Shown: positions 41,552 to 50,477, counted from the first letter of the stretch. The stretch: DNA of 64,000 nt from Aldersonia sp036524855 (GCA_036524855.1 DATDBL010000133.1:1-64000); one strand, 5' to 3'. The notes: generated from the letters alone by a model not told the origin. Made by a program: numbers and translations.

Positions 41552-43201
41552 ATGGCAAAGGAGCTGCGGTACAACACCGAGGCGCGCTCGCGTCTCGAAC
41601 TGGGCGTCAACGCCCTCGCCGACGCGGTGAAGGTGACGCTCGGGCCGAAGGGCCGAAACGCGGTGCTGGAGAAGCTCACCGGCCCGCCAACCATCACCAA
41701 CGACGGCGTGACCATTGCGCGTGAAATCCAGCTGCGCGACCCGTTCGCGAACATGGGCGCGCAGCTGGTCAAGGAGGTCGCGATGAAGACGAACGGTGTC
41801 GTCGGCGACGGCACCACCACCGCGACGGTGCTGGCGCAGGCGATGGTGCGGGAGGGCCTGCGGGCGGTCGACGAGGGTGCCAACCCGATGCGGGTGCGCC
41901 GCGGGATCGAACGCGCGGTCACGACGGTGGTCGCCTCGCTGGAACGCCAGGCCGTGCAGATCGGCGGGCACGGCGACCTCGAACGCATCGCGTCGCTGGC
42001 CGCCAGCGACGACGACGCGATCGGCGCCGTCATCGCCCAGGCCGTCGACTACGTCGGCAAGTCCGGCATCGTCACCACCGAGGAGAGCGAGACGCTCGGC
42101 ATGTCGGTGAATATCGTCGACGGCATCGAGTTCGACCACGGCTACATCTCCGGGTACATGGTGACCAACCCGGAGCGGATGGAAGCCGTGCACGAGGACC
42201 CGCTGATCCTGCTGACGAACAAGAAGATCACGGCCGTGCAGGACATCATGCCCAGCATCGAGGCCGCCAAGCGCGCGGACCGGCCGCTGGTGGTGCTGGC
42301 CGAGGACGTCGACGGTGCCGCGTTGCAGTTGCTGGTCGGCGGGAACATGCATAAGACGATGCAGTCCGTGGTGGTGCGCGCGCCGGGCTTCGGCCATCGG
42401 CGGGTGGCCGAACTGCAGGACCTCGCGGTGGCGCTCGGTGGCCACGTGATCGCGAAGGACACGGGCATCGAGTTGTCGGAGGTCACCGGGGCGCACCTCG
42501 GGTCGTGCGACCGGATCACCGTCACGGAGGACTCCACGACGATCGTCGGCGGTCGGGGCGATCAGAGCCTGCTCGACGCGCGGATCGCGCAGTTGCAGGC
42601 GCAGCTCGACCGGGCCCGCATCGACGCCGATCGCGACAGCCTCGAGCTGCGGATCGCGCGGCTGACCGGGCGGGTGGCGGTCATCCGGGTGGGCGGTGCG
42701 ACCAGCGTCGAGTTGAAGGAACGGATGCTGCGGGTCGAGGACGCGCTGGCCGCGACCCGGGCGGCGGTGGAGGCTGGCATCGTCTCCGGCGGCGGCACCG
42801 CGCTCGCGCAGGCGCACCGCGCACTGGCCGAGTTGGAGTTGACCGGTGACGGGGCGGTCGGCGTCGAGGTGGTGCGACGTGGCCTCGCCGAGCCGCTGCG
42901 GTGGATCGCGATCAACGCCGGTTACGAGGGTGACGAGGTGGTCGAGATCGTTTCCGGGCTGCCGATCGGGCACGGCTTCAACGCGCTGACCGGCGCCTAC
43001 GGCGACATGTTCGACGAGGGCGTGATCGATCCGCTGAAGGTCACCCGAGCTGCGCTGGAGTCTGCGGCCTCGATCGCGGCGCTGCTGATCACCACCGAGA
43101 CTGCGGTGGTGGAGGAGGTCGTCGGCAATCCCGGCGCGATCTTGGCGCCCGGCTTCGGTGACCTCGCGGAGGGGATGGTCCGGCCGTCGAACATCTACTG
43201 A
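41552..43201 (+). CDS. GroEL-like chaperonin dedicated to the monooxygenase (MimG/PrmG-type)
   Basis: The 549-residue group I chaperonin has LGPKGRNAVLEKLTGPPTIT, VGDGTTTATVLAQAMV (ATP-binding Asp), ERIASLAASDDDAIGAVIAQ and GIVSGGGTALAQAHRAL. It lacks the Gly-Gly-Met tail typical of general GroEL proteins and carries its own substitutions, such as DARIAQLQAQLDRARIDADR. Chaperonin-like MimG proteins are known to be needed for folding of the large hydroxylase subunits. The ATG at 41552 has GAGGAGG upstream. There is no groES nearby. Confidence 0.93.
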   Translation: MAKELRYNTEARSRLELGVNALADAVKVTLGPKGRNAVLEKLTGPPTITNDGVTIAREIQLRDPFANMGAQLVKEVAMKTNGVVGDGTTTATVLAQAMVREGLRAVDEGANPMRVRRGIERAVTTVVASLERQAVQIGGHGDLERIASLAASDDDAIGAVIAQAVDYVGKSGIVTTEESETLGMSVNIVDGIEFDHGYISGYMVTNPERMEAVHEDPLILLTNKKITAVQDIMPSIEAAKRADRPLVVLAEDVDGAALQLLVGGNMHKTMQSVVVRAPGFGHRRVAELQDLAVALGGHVIAKDTGIELSEVTGAHLGSCDRITVTEDSTTIVGGRGDQSLLDARIAQLQAQLDRARIDADRDSLELRIARLTGRVAVIRVGGATSVELKERMLRVEDALAATRAAVEAGIVSGGGTALAQAHRALAELELTGDGAVGVEVVRRGLAEPLRWIAINAGYEGDEVVEIVSGLPIGHGFNALTGAYGDMFDEGVIDPLKVTRAALESAASIAALLITTETAVVEEVVGNPGAILAPGFGDLAEGMVRPSNIY

Positions 43202-43246
43202 CGGCGGGCCGTCGATTACCTACTGACGGGCGGCCGCGGCGGGCGT

Positions 43247-43262
43247 GTGTCAATGTGAGACG
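43247..43262. promoter_or_regulatory. Second copy of the candidate activator-binding site
   Basis: GTGTCAATGTGAGACG matches 13 of 16 bases of the dyad at 36861-36876 and lies 88 bases before the activator ATG. It may mediate autoregulation, or the activator gene may be read through from the operon as well. Confidence 0.55.
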
Positions 43263-43349
43263 TGCATCACACCCCCGCCGCGTACCCTCGATGTCGGCCG
43301 TGGAGGGGCGCGGTACGGACGATCGCAAACGGGCGAAGGACGGACCTGC

Positions 43350-45182
43350 ATGCATCGACTCAGCGCGTCGGGTCAACACAGCGCCGACGAGGTACGACGT
43401 GCGCGGGAGCGGTTTATCGACGACGACGACCCGAGCGGCGTCGTTCGCGAGCAGATCGTCGTTCGCGAGCAGATCACTGTCTCGTGGCGTCGGTCCAAGG
43501 CGCTGCAGGTCCAGGCCGATCGGGCCGACCTGCAGTTCGTGCGTGAGCCGAACCTGGACAGCCCGCTGGTGACGGCCGCGGGGCCGGTGCTGCGCGAACT
43601 CACCGACGGTCTCGGCGACGAGACGGTCAGCGTCATCCTGACCTCCGCGGACGGGGTGGTGCTGACCCGGATGTCGTCGAGCAGTCGGCTCAACAACGCG
43701 CTCGACTCGGTGCTGCTCGCCCCCGGCTACAGCTATTCGGAGGAGTCGGTCGGCACCAACGGGATCGGCACCGCGCTCGAGACCCGGATGCCGACGCTCG
43801 TGACCGGCGCGGAGCACTATGCCGACTGGCTCGGCGAGTTCGCGTGCGCCGGGGTGCCGATCATCCACCCGATCTCGGGCGTGCTCATGGGGGCGCTCGA
43901 CCTCACCGGCTGGCATACCGCCGGCGGTCCGATGCTCGCCACGCTGGCCCGTTCGGCCACCAACCAGATCCAGACCCGGTTGCTCGAGCAGTCCGGCACC
44001 GCGCAGAACGCCCTGCTCAACGTGTACCTGCGGGTGTGCCGCCGCTCCCCGCAGGCGGGGGTGCTCGCCATCGGCGACGACTTCGTGCTGATGAACCAGC
44101 GGTTACGGCGTGGCCTCGACGCCGCCGATCAGGCGGCGCTGCTCGAACACGCCATGGACGAAACGGCCGGATCATCGATTCGCCGCGTCGACGTCGTGCT
44201 GCCCAGTGGGGTGGTGGTGCGGATGCGCCGCACCGACGACTCGCTGTCAGAACTCGGACCGGGCATGGCGGTATTCCAGGTGCACCAGGAGAAGCAGTCA
44301 CTCGACGCGCCGGCGGTGGCGTCGGGCTCGCGGTCTGTGCCGGATTCGCTGCCCGGGTTGGCGGGCACCAGCGCGCCGTGGCGTCGATGTTGCGCCGAGG
44401 TGATGGAGTGCGTGCGCAAGGGGCGCTGGGTGGTGGTCGCCGGTGAGGTCGGGTCAGGCCGTCGCGCGCTGTTGAAAGCCGCGTTCGGGCAACAGTATCC
44501 GGGCCGGGAGCCGCGGGTGTTCGCGGCGGCCGACCTGCGCGACGACTCGCCGGGGCGCGGAGTGTTGCGGGACGAGGTCGCACGCGAGGGCTTCAACGTC
44601 GTCATCCGCGACCTCGACACGTTGAGCGAGACCGAGCAGGCGGTGATCGCGGCTATCCTGCACGGCCGTCGAGGCTCGGGGTGGGTCGGCGCGACGGTGG
44701 GTTGCGTCGACGAGAACACGGTCGACGAGAACACGGTCGACGACAGCCCCACCGCCGCCCTCGTGATGCTGTTCGAGGCCACGGTGGACGTGCCGGCGCT
44801 GCGGCACCGCATCGAGGACCTGCACGATCTGGTGCCGCTGCTGATCCGGCAGGTCGGCCGCGGCGCCGGGCCGACGCTCTCGCCCGCGGCGATGCGGCAG
44901 TTGTGCAAGTACAGCTGGCCGGGCAATGTCGCGCAGTTGCGTCAGGTGCTGCGGGATGTGGTGCAGCGGCAACGCAGCGGTTTCGTCGACGTCGCGCAGC
45001 TTCCGCCCGTGGTCCGGGCGCTGAGTCGGCACACCCTGACGCAGCTCGAGGCGCTCGAGCGCGACGCGATCGTCCGTAGCCTCGAGGACAACGGCGGCAA
45101 CAAGAAGGCCGCCGCGGCGGCCCTCGGTATTTCCCGTGCGACCATCTACCGGAAGATCCGGGAGTTCGGGATCGACGTCTGA
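43350..45182 (+). CDS. GAF/Fis-type activator of the monooxygenase operon (MimR/AcoR-like)
   Basis: The 610-residue protein has a GAF sensor domain (about 40-200, with EESVGTNGIGTALETRMPTL and AGVPIIHPISGVLMGALDLT). A divergent NtrC-like central domain follows, and a Fis HTH ends it (NGGNKKAAAAALGISRATIY). The Walker A position reads GEVGSGRRA, so the Lys and Ser/Thr are replaced by Arg. No GAFTGA loop is present, so it cannot act on sigma-54, which actinobacteria lack. Two in-frame tandem duplications encode VVREQI twice (43440-43475) and VDENT twice (44706-44735). Its position fits MimR-type control of the operon. Confidence 0.87.
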   Translation: MHRLSASGQHSADEVRRARERFIDDDDPSGVVREQIVVREQITVSWRRSKALQVQADRADLQFVREPNLDSPLVTAAGPVLRELTDGLGDETVSVILTSADGVVLTRMSSSSRLNNALDSVLLAPGYSYSEESVGTNGIGTALETRMPTLVTGAEHYADWLGEFACAGVPIIHPISGVLMGALDLTGWHTAGGPMLATLARSATNQIQTRLLEQSGTAQNALLNVYLRVCRRSPQAGVLAIGDDFVLMNQRLRRGLDAADQAALLEHAMDETAGSSIRRVDVVLPSGVVVRMRRTDDSLSELGPGMAVFQVHQEKQSLDAPAVASGSRSVPDSLPGLAGTSAPWRRCCAEVMECVRKGRWVVVAGEVGSGRRALLKAAFGQQYPGREPRVFAAADLRDDSPGRGVLRDEVAREGFNVVIRDLDTLSETEQAVIAAILHGRRGSGWVGATVGCVDENTVDENTVDDSPTAALVMLFEATVDVPALRHRIEDLHDLVPLLIRQVGRGAGPTLSPAAMRQLCKYSWPGNVAQLRQVLRDVVQRQRSGFVDVAQLPPVVRALSRHTLTQLEALERDAIVRSLEDNGGNKKAAAAALGISRATIYRKIREFGIDV

Positions 45183-45285
45183 CTCTTTTTGAGACGGTCG
45201 ATGTGACCTCCGTCACTCACCATTGGGGGTGACAACGCCTTTGCCGCAATTGTTCTCGCGGCAGGTGCAGGAGGAGGTCGACGTC

Positions 45286-45480
45286 ATGAACACTGCGCGG
45301 GTATGGCTCGCGGCCGTCGGGTGCGGGTGCGCCGAACCGGTCGACGCCCCGACCGTCCGTGACGATCAGATGCGCACCTGGCGGCCCGAGCGTGGGGCGG
45401 TGTACCGGAGCGGTCGTCGCTACCTCACGTGGGACGAGCTACGTGTGCGGTTCGATCTGGTGGAGGTGGCCGCGTCCTGA
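45286..45480 (+). CDS. Small hypothetical protein
   Basis: This 64-residue protein starts at an ATG preceded by GGAGGAGG, the strongest evidence that it is real. It has CGCAEPVDAPTVRDDQMRTW, then PERGAVYRSGRRYLTWDELR, and two adjacent cysteines (CGC) near residue 12. I do not recognise the family. Before it lies GTGACctccGTCAC at 45201-45214, a short dyad. Confidence 0.55.
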   Translation: MNTARVWLAAVGCGCAEPVDAPTVRDDQMRTWRPERGAVYRSGRRYLTWDELRVRFDLVEVAAS

Positions 45481-45534
45481 CCCGGGGGTGTGTCGGGTCA
45501 CGTCGACGGGCACGGGTGGGGCGCCACTGGCAGG

Positions 45535-46746
45535 ATGACGCGCGTGTATGACTCGAGCGTGTATGACTACTGCGTGATCGGCGGGGGAATCGTCGGGGTG
45601 GCGACCGCACATCGGATCCTGTCCGAGCGTCCCGGTTCAAGCCTGGTCCTGCTCGAGAAGGCCGACGCGCTCGCGCTGCACCAGACGGGGCACAACAGCG
45701 GCGTCATCCACTCGGGCATCTACTACCAGCCCGGCAGCCTCAAGGCCGAACTGTGCCGCCGCGGCGCCGCGGTGACCAAGGAGTTCGCCGCCGAGCACGA
45801 CATCGAATTCGAGGAGTGCGGCAAGCTGCTCGTCGCCACCACCCCGGTGGAAATGCAGCGCATGCATGCGCTGTTCGAGCGGTCGAAGGTCAACCAGCTC
45901 GAGGTGGAGGAGATCGACGCGGCCGAACTGGTGCGTCGCGAACCCGCCGTGACGGGGCTCGGGGCGTTGTTCGTGCCGAGCACCGGGATCATCGACTACC
46001 GCCGGATCACCGCGACCCTCGCGGACCTGGTACGCGCGGCGGGCGGACAGATCGTGCTCGGCGCGGAGATCGCGGCGATCGCCGAGACCGGCGACGCGGT
46101 GACCGTGAGCGGGCCGGCGGGGACGTGGACCGCGGGCCGGCTCGTCGTGTGCGGCGGCCTGCAGGCCGACCGGCTCGCACGTCTCGCCGGGATCGAGACC
46201 GACTTCCGGATCGTCCCGTTCCGGGGCGAGTACTACCAGCTGCCGCCGGAGCGAAAGGGCCTGGTGCAGACCCTGATCTACCCAATTCCCGATCCCGACC
46301 TGCCGTTCCTCGGGGTACACCTGAGCCCGATGATCGACGGGTCGCTGACCGTCGGGCCGAACGCGGTGCTGGGGTTCGCGCGGGAGGGCTACCGCAAGGG
46401 CAGCGTTCGGTTGCGCGATGTCCGAGACATCGCCACCTTCCCCGGCATGTACCAGGTGGCGCGGGCGAACCTGCGCACCGGCGTGCGGGAGATGCGGAAC
46501 TCCCTGTTCAAACGCGGTTACCTCGCCGAGTGCCGAAGGTACTGCCCGTCGCTGACCCTCGACGACCTGCGTCCCCGCGAGGCCGGCATCCGCGCGCAGG
46601 CGGTGCTGCGCGACGGCACCCTGGTGCACGACTTCCTCATCGAGCAGACTCCGCGGTCGGTGCACGTACTCAACGCGCCCTCGCCGGCCGCGACGTCGGC
46701 GTTGCCGATCGCCCAGATCGTCGCGGAGCGACTGCTGGCCGCCTAA
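45535..46746 (+). CDS. lhgO: L-2-hydroxyglutarate oxidase
   Basis: This FAD-dependent DAO-fold protein of about 403 residues has VIGGGIVGVATAHRILS (Rossmann), HQTGHNSGVIHSGIYYQPGS (the family signature around the flavin), and the end SPAATSALPIAQIVAERL. It oxidises L-2-hydroxyglutarate to 2-oxoglutarate and feeds electrons to the membrane. The ATG at 45535 has GGCAGG just upstream. A GTG at 45544 is possible. The neighbours are not functionally linked in an obvious way. Confidence 0.88.
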   Translation: MTRVYDSSVYDYCVIGGGIVGVATAHRILSERPGSSLVLLEKADALALHQTGHNSGVIHSGIYYQPGSLKAELCRRGAAVTKEFAAEHDIEFEECGKLLVATTPVEMQRMHALFERSKVNQLEVEEIDAAELVRREPAVTGLGALFVPSTGIIDYRRITATLADLVRAAGGQIVLGAEIAAIAETGDAVTVSGPAGTWTAGRLVVCGGLQADRLARLAGIETDFRIVPFRGEYYQLPPERKGLVQTLIYPIPDPDLPFLGVHLSPMIDGSLTVGPNAVLGFAREGYRKGSVRLRDVRDIATFPGMYQVARANLRTGVREMRNSLFKRGYLAECRRYCPSLTLDDLRPREAGIRAQAVLRDGTLVHDFLIEQTPRSVHVLNAPSPAATSALPIAQIVAERLLAA

Positions 46747-46847
46747 CACTCGCGATGGCACACAACGGTTTTGCTGCAGGCACTGGTCAGCGTCGCGAAA
46801 CTTCGCTACCATCACTGGATTCCGGGTGTGACACCGAGGGGAGCGTC

Positions 46848-47321
46848 ATGTCGCACAGCGTTCGAGACGAGCAGGCCACCACCGCGCGCGAGTTCGCCGA
46901 GATCGTCGCGCGGATCGACGACGCCACCCTGGAACGTGCCATGGCCGACGACGGCACGCGCGCGCTCGTGCTGCACGGTGTCTTCGGGCAGATGCCGGAC
47001 CGCCTGCATCGCGAGCGCGCGGTCGGGGTCGACGCGGTGGTGCACTGGCAGGTCGGGCGCCGCCCGGACGTCTGGACCGTCCGCATCACCGATGGCCGCT
47101 GCACGGTCACCGAGGGTCTCGCCGGGACCCCGACGGTGCGCTTCGACATCGGCAACGTCGCGTTTCTGCGGCTGATTTCGGGACAGGCCAGTGGCATGGG
47201 GCTGATTCTCACCGGCAAGTTGCGCCTTGCCGGCAGTATGGCGTTCGCGCGGCAGGTGGAGGACCTGTTCGTCACCGACACCGGGGGCGGCGCGCGACGC
47301 GGGTTACGTCGGCGGCGCTGA
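46848..47321 (+). CDS. SCP2-like sterol/lipid-binding protein
   Basis: The 157-residue protein has HWQVGRRPDVWTVRITDGRC, then FDIGNVAFLRLISGQASGMG and LILTGKLRLAGSMAFARQVE, which is the SCP2 beta-sheet and the closing G-K-x-x-x-x-G-x-x hydrophobic helix. Such domains bind fatty acyl, sterol or other lipid ligands. It is unrelated in sequence detail to the second SCP2-like protein at 52135. Its 3' end overlaps the convergent lipoprotein gene by 18 bases. Confidence 0.8.
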   Translation: MSHSVRDEQATTAREFAEIVARIDDATLERAMADDGTRALVLHGVFGQMPDRLHRERAVGVDAVVHWQVGRRPDVWTVRITDGRCTVTEGLAGTPTVRFDIGNVAFLRLISGQASGMGLILTGKLRLAGSMAFARQVEDLFVTDTGGGARRGLRRRR

Positions 47322-48005
47322 TATCTCCACCGGACGATTCGCATCCGACATCCGAAGGGTCAACGTCGATGTTCCGCCGGATCCGTCCGCGACGGTCAGT
47401 TCGGACTTCACCGGCGCGTGGCGGCCCTTGACGTCGAACCACACCGCCATGGGCGTCTCCTCGGGTGCGACGCCGGGCAGCAGCCGCGCCACCACGTCAC
47501 CGGGGACCGACCCGGTCACCTTGAATGCGGTTGTGCCATCGACATCTTCGCGAACCACCGTCTGCGCACCCTGGAGGCTCGCCAGGGTCGCGCCCAGACC
47601 CGCGTCCGGGTCGAGCAGCACCGACGGGCGCGGCAGCTGCTCCGTCGCCGTCGGTGGTGGCACATAGTGCCCGCCGCCCGTGTCCACCAGGATCCGCCCG
47701 TCGGTCTCAACGAAGCGCACCGTCACGGGCCCGCCGCCGAGCGTCACGGTCGCGGTCCCCTCGGCCGCACCGGGACTGTCGTCGCGCGGCGCCACCACAT
47801 TGGCGTCGAGGCTGCGCACGGCGAGACCGGGGACCTGACCGCTCGTCTGTAGGTCGACGTGCGCGGTGCGTACTCCGGTACTCGCCGCCACCGCGTCGTG
47901 GAGCAGGAAATCCGGGTCGGGCAGGCCACCGGATCCGTCGCCGGTACAGGCCACGCAGATCGCCGCCGCAGCCAGCACGACGCCCCAACGCCAGCTGTGC
48001 CGCAC
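47304..48005 (-). CDS. LppX/LprAFG-family lipoprotein
   Basis: The protein of about 233 residues starts at GTG 48005, with a lipoprotein signal (WGVVLAAAAICVACTGDGSG, lipobox CVAC). The mature part reads VRTAHVDLQTSGQVPGLAVR, then YVPPPTATEQLPRPSVLLDP and DANRPVEISAPPT. This is the LppX/LprG plan, a half-barrel that binds lipids and moves them to the outer mycomembrane. The upstream frame to 48092 is not needed. It is divergent from the dar-like operon with a 220-base promoter region. Confidence 0.8.
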   Translation of the reverse strand: MRHSWRWGVVLAAAAICVACTGDGSGGLPDPDFLLHDAVAASTGVRTAHVDLQTSGQVPGLAVRSLDANVVAPRDDSPGAAEGTATVTLGGGPVTVRFVETDGRILVDTGGGHYVPPPTATEQLPRPSVLLDPDAGLGATLASLQGAQTVVREDVDGTTAFKVTGSVPGDVVARLLPGVAPEETPMAVWFDVKGRHAPVKSELTVADGSGGTSTLTLRMSDANRPVEISAPPT

Positions 48006-48097
48006 GCGGCGATGGTAGCACCGGTGCGTGCGGTCGCGGTCCGCCCGACGGTACCCGATCAGGCAAAAGGCCCCGCCGTGACGACCGCGCACAGAAA

Positions 48098-48117
48098 ACG
48101 AGTAGTGGACTACTCGT
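48098..48117. promoter_or_regulatory. 20-bp dyad in the dar-like operon promoter region
   Basis: Perfect 9-base arms ACGAGTAGT and ACTACTCGT flank a GG centre. The core AGTAGTGGACTACT resembles GGTAGTGCACTACC at 24943-24958. It lies 110 bases before the ACP start and between two divergent genes. AAAGGG at 48216-48221 is the ACP ribosome-binding site. Confidence 0.6.
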
Positions 48118-48226
48118 GTTCACGGTGGGGGCGCCACGCGACGATTGGGGACGCCGATTCGCATCGGAGCGAAGCGGTCGGGGGACGGGTGACCGTCGCA
48201 GAACTCGAGGCGAGAAAGGGACAGCA

Positions 48227-48478
48227 ATGTCTATCGAGGCGGATATCGAACGCGACATCGTCGACTATCTGGTGGCGCATTACGGCGTGGAACGGGAGGA
48301 GATCACCGAGGCGTCGACCCTCGACGATCTCGGGGTCGACTCGCTCGGCGTACTCGCGATCGCGGACCTCGTCGAGAACAAGTACGGGGTGTCGCTGGAC
48401 GACGAGCGGATCGCGAGCGTGCACACGTTCGCGGACCTGACCGAACTCATCGTCCGTAAGCGCGCCGAAGCGGCATGA
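48227..48478 (+). CDS. Acyl carrier protein of the dar-like cluster (DarC-type)
   Basis: The 83-residue ACP has LDDLGVDSLGVLAIADLVEN, where Ser39 in DSL is the phosphopantetheine attachment site. The TGA overlaps the ATG of the ketosynthase gene that follows (ATGA), so they are co-translated. As the first gene of the operon it should carry the acyl chain for the DarB- and DarA-type enzymes. The ATG at 48227 is preceded by AAAGGG. Confidence 0.92.
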   Translation: MSIEADIERDIVDYLVAHYGVEREEITEASTLDDLGVDSLGVLAIADLVENKYGVSLDDERIASVHTFADLTELIVRKRAEAA

Positions 48479-49608
48479 CTGCGTACATCACGGCCACCGG
48501 TCGATTCCTGCCCGGTGAGCCGATACCCAACGACGAGATCGAGGACTACATCGGGAAGGCGGGGCGTGCATCGTCGGACCTGCGCGACCTGATCCTCGCC
48601 AACTGCGGAATCAAGACCCGCCACTACGCGATCGACAAGCAGCAGCGCACCGTCGTGTCGAACGCCGCGATGGCCGCGGCCGCGGTGCGCCATGCCGCCG
48701 ACCGGGGCGGGCTCGGACCCGATGACGTCGAGTTCCTCTCGGCCGCAACGACGATGCCCGACGTGTTCGGGCCCGGACACGCGAGCATGGTGCACGGCGA
48801 GCTGGGGTATGGACCGCTCGAGATCGCCACCGCGCACGGCATCTGCAGCTCGGGCATGATGGCGCTGAAGAACGCCTACCTGCAGGTCGCGATCGGCGAG
48901 AAGCGTACCGCGATCTGTGTGGCCAGCGAGTTCGCCTCGCGCGGGTTCAAGAGCAGTCGGTACGCCGAGATGAAGGCGGTCGCCGAGGACGGTTCGTTGC
49001 CGATGGAGACGGCTTTCCTGCGCTACATGCTCTCCGACGGCGCCGGGGCTGCCGTGGTTGCCGACACGCCCGCGCGCACAGGGGTGAGCCTGCGCATCGA
49101 CTGGATCTCCCTGACTTCCTACGCACACACCGAGCAGGCCTGCATGTACTTCGGGAGCAACGACAACTCTTGCGAAAAGACCTGGGGTGATTACCCTTCC
49201 GCGTCCGCGGCGGCCGCCGACGGTGCACTGGCGCCGCGCCAGAAGCTCTCGCTGCTGCCGCATCTGGTGCGGGTCGGCATCGACGAGTACGAGCGCCTGC
49301 TGGGCCAGGGCAAATTCGATCCCGCAACGCTGACCTGGTTCCCGGCGCACTATTCCAGCGAGCGGATGAAGACCATGGTCCTGGGCGAACTGGCGCGGCG
49401 CAAGGTTGCGACAGGTGGACCGGAGAAGTGGTACAGCAACCTGACCCGGGTCGGGAACATCGGCAGCGCCTCGATTTTCGTGATCCTCGACGAGATGATG
49501 ACGCAGGGATTGATCACTGTCGGCGACACGCTGCTGTGCATGGTCCCCGAATCCGGCCGGTTCGTGGTGTCGTTCATGCACCTGACCGCAGTGGGGGCGT
49601 CGGGGTGA
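48475..49608 (+). CDS. darB: DarB-type ketoacyl-ACP synthase III
   Basis: The 377-residue FabH-fold enzyme has the triad Cys124 (HGICSSGMMA), His292 (WFPAHYSSE) and Asn328 (RVGNIGSAS). Further text, NCGIKTRHYAIDKQQRTVVS and MVHGELGYGPLEIATA with LSDGAGAAVVADT, matches the DarB family. That family joins a beta-ketoacyl chain to a second acyl chain to form a dialkyl cyclohexanedione. It overlaps both neighbours by four bases. The gene name follows the dialkylresorcinol operons of proteobacteria and Bacteroidetes; its use here is by pattern. Confidence 0.82.
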   Translation: MTAYITATGRFLPGEPIPNDEIEDYIGKAGRASSDLRDLILANCGIKTRHYAIDKQQRTVVSNAAMAAAAVRHAADRGGLGPDDVEFLSAATTMPDVFGPGHASMVHGELGYGPLEIATAHGICSSGMMALKNAYLQVAIGEKRTAICVASEFASRGFKSSRYAEMKAVAEDGSLPMETAFLRYMLSDGAGAAVVADTPARTGVSLRIDWISLTSYAHTEQACMYFGSNDNSCEKTWGDYPSASAAAADGALAPRQKLSLLPHLVRVGIDEYERLLGQGKFDPATLTWFPAHYSSERMKTMVLGELARRKVATGGPEKWYSNLTRVGNIGSASIFVILDEMMTQGLITVGDTLLCMVPESGRFVVSFMHLTAVGASG

Positions 49609-50477
49609 GTACCGACCGGCGCCGGGCGGTGGTGTACCTGTACACCCAGACCGGGCAGCTGCGCGAGGTCGCCGAGGCATTCGTTCGGCCTCTGCACGAT
49701 CGTGACTGGCAGATCCGCTGGGTGGTGGTGACCCCGCGGGTACCGTTCCCGTTCCCGTGGTCGGTCCGTCGGTTCTTCGGGGTCTTCCCGGACGCGGTGA
49801 ACCCGCGCGCTACCGTCGACCTCGTCGAGCCCGCCGACGGATTCGCCTCGGCGCCCGACGAACTGGTGATTCTCGCGTATCAGGTGTGGTACCTGGCGCC
49901 GGCGCTGCCGGTTCGCTCGCTGCTCGCGCGGCATCCGGGCTCGGTGCGCGATCGCGATGTGGTCACCGTGATCGGGTGCCGCAACATGTGGTACTCGGCG
50001 GCACGGGAGATGCGCGGCCTGCTCGCGGCGGCCGGTGCCCGCAGTGTCTCGGTGGTCGCCGCCACCGACACCCGCGCGCAGGCCGTAACCTTCGTGACCA
50101 CGCTGGGGTGGCTGCTCACGGGCCGACGGGAGCCGTTCGCCTGGTTCGGCCGCGCCGGGATCGGCGCTACGGAACTCGATCGCGTCGCCGCCGTCGGTGC
50201 CCGGTTCGCCGCCACCGGGGTGTGCGGCGCGGATGCGGCGCCTGTCGTGGCACCCCTGGCGGCAGCAGATCTGCTTGCCGGTTCGGCATTTCGGACGTGG
50301 TCGAGGGTCGTTCGAGGGGCCGAGCGGCACGGCGCGGCGGCGCGGGCGGCGAGCCTGGTGACGTTCGTGGCCGGCCTCGGTGCCGGCATCGTCGTCGGGC
50401 TGCCGGCCATCGCGGTCGCATCGGCGCTGGGCGGCGCGCGCTTCGCCGCGGCCGTGCGCGAGCGGGTGATCACATGA
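49605..50477 (+). CDS. darA: DarA-type flavodoxin-like dialkylresorcinol-forming enzyme
   Basis: The 290-residue protein starts with a flavodoxin-like strand and loop, VVYLYTQTGQLREVAEAFVR, where T-Q-T-G-Q-L fits a phosphate-binding loop. VPFPFPWSVRRFFGVFPDAV is a signature of DarA proteins. A hydrophobic stretch near the C-terminus (VTFVAGLGAGIVVGLPAIAV) may anchor it to membrane. In known clusters DarA aromatises or completes condensation of the DarB product to a resorcinol. It starts at GTG 49605 within the darB stop and overlaps the next gene. Confidence 0.74.
   Translation: MSTDRRRAVVYLYTQTGQLREVAEAFVRPLHDRDWQIRWVVVTPRVPFPFPWSVRRFFGVFPDAVNPRATVDLVEPADGFASAPDELVILAYQVWYLAPALPVRSLLARHPGSVRDRDVVTVIGCRNMWYSAAREMRGLLAAAGARSVSVVAATDTRAQAVTFVTTLGWLLTGRREPFAWFGRAGIGATELDRVAAVGARFAATGVCGADAAPVVAPLAAADLLAGSAFRTWSRVVRGAERHGAAARAASLVTFVAGLGAGIVVGLPAIAVASALGGARFAAAVRERVIT

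Noticed and set aside
36965..43201. A sigma-54 promoter for the monooxygenase operon.
   Set aside because: Actinobacteria lack sigma-54, no GG-N10-GC pair was convincing, and the activator has no GAFTGA loop.
45187..45214. A T-rich hairpin-like segment after the activator gene as a terminator.
   Set aside because: Pairing is only four bases and the T-run lies in the loop, so it is not a convincing intrinsic terminator.
46007..46285. Several minus-strand Arg/Pro-rich frames inside lhgO and other genes.
   Set aside because: They are typical high-GC shadow frames without ribosome-binding sites.
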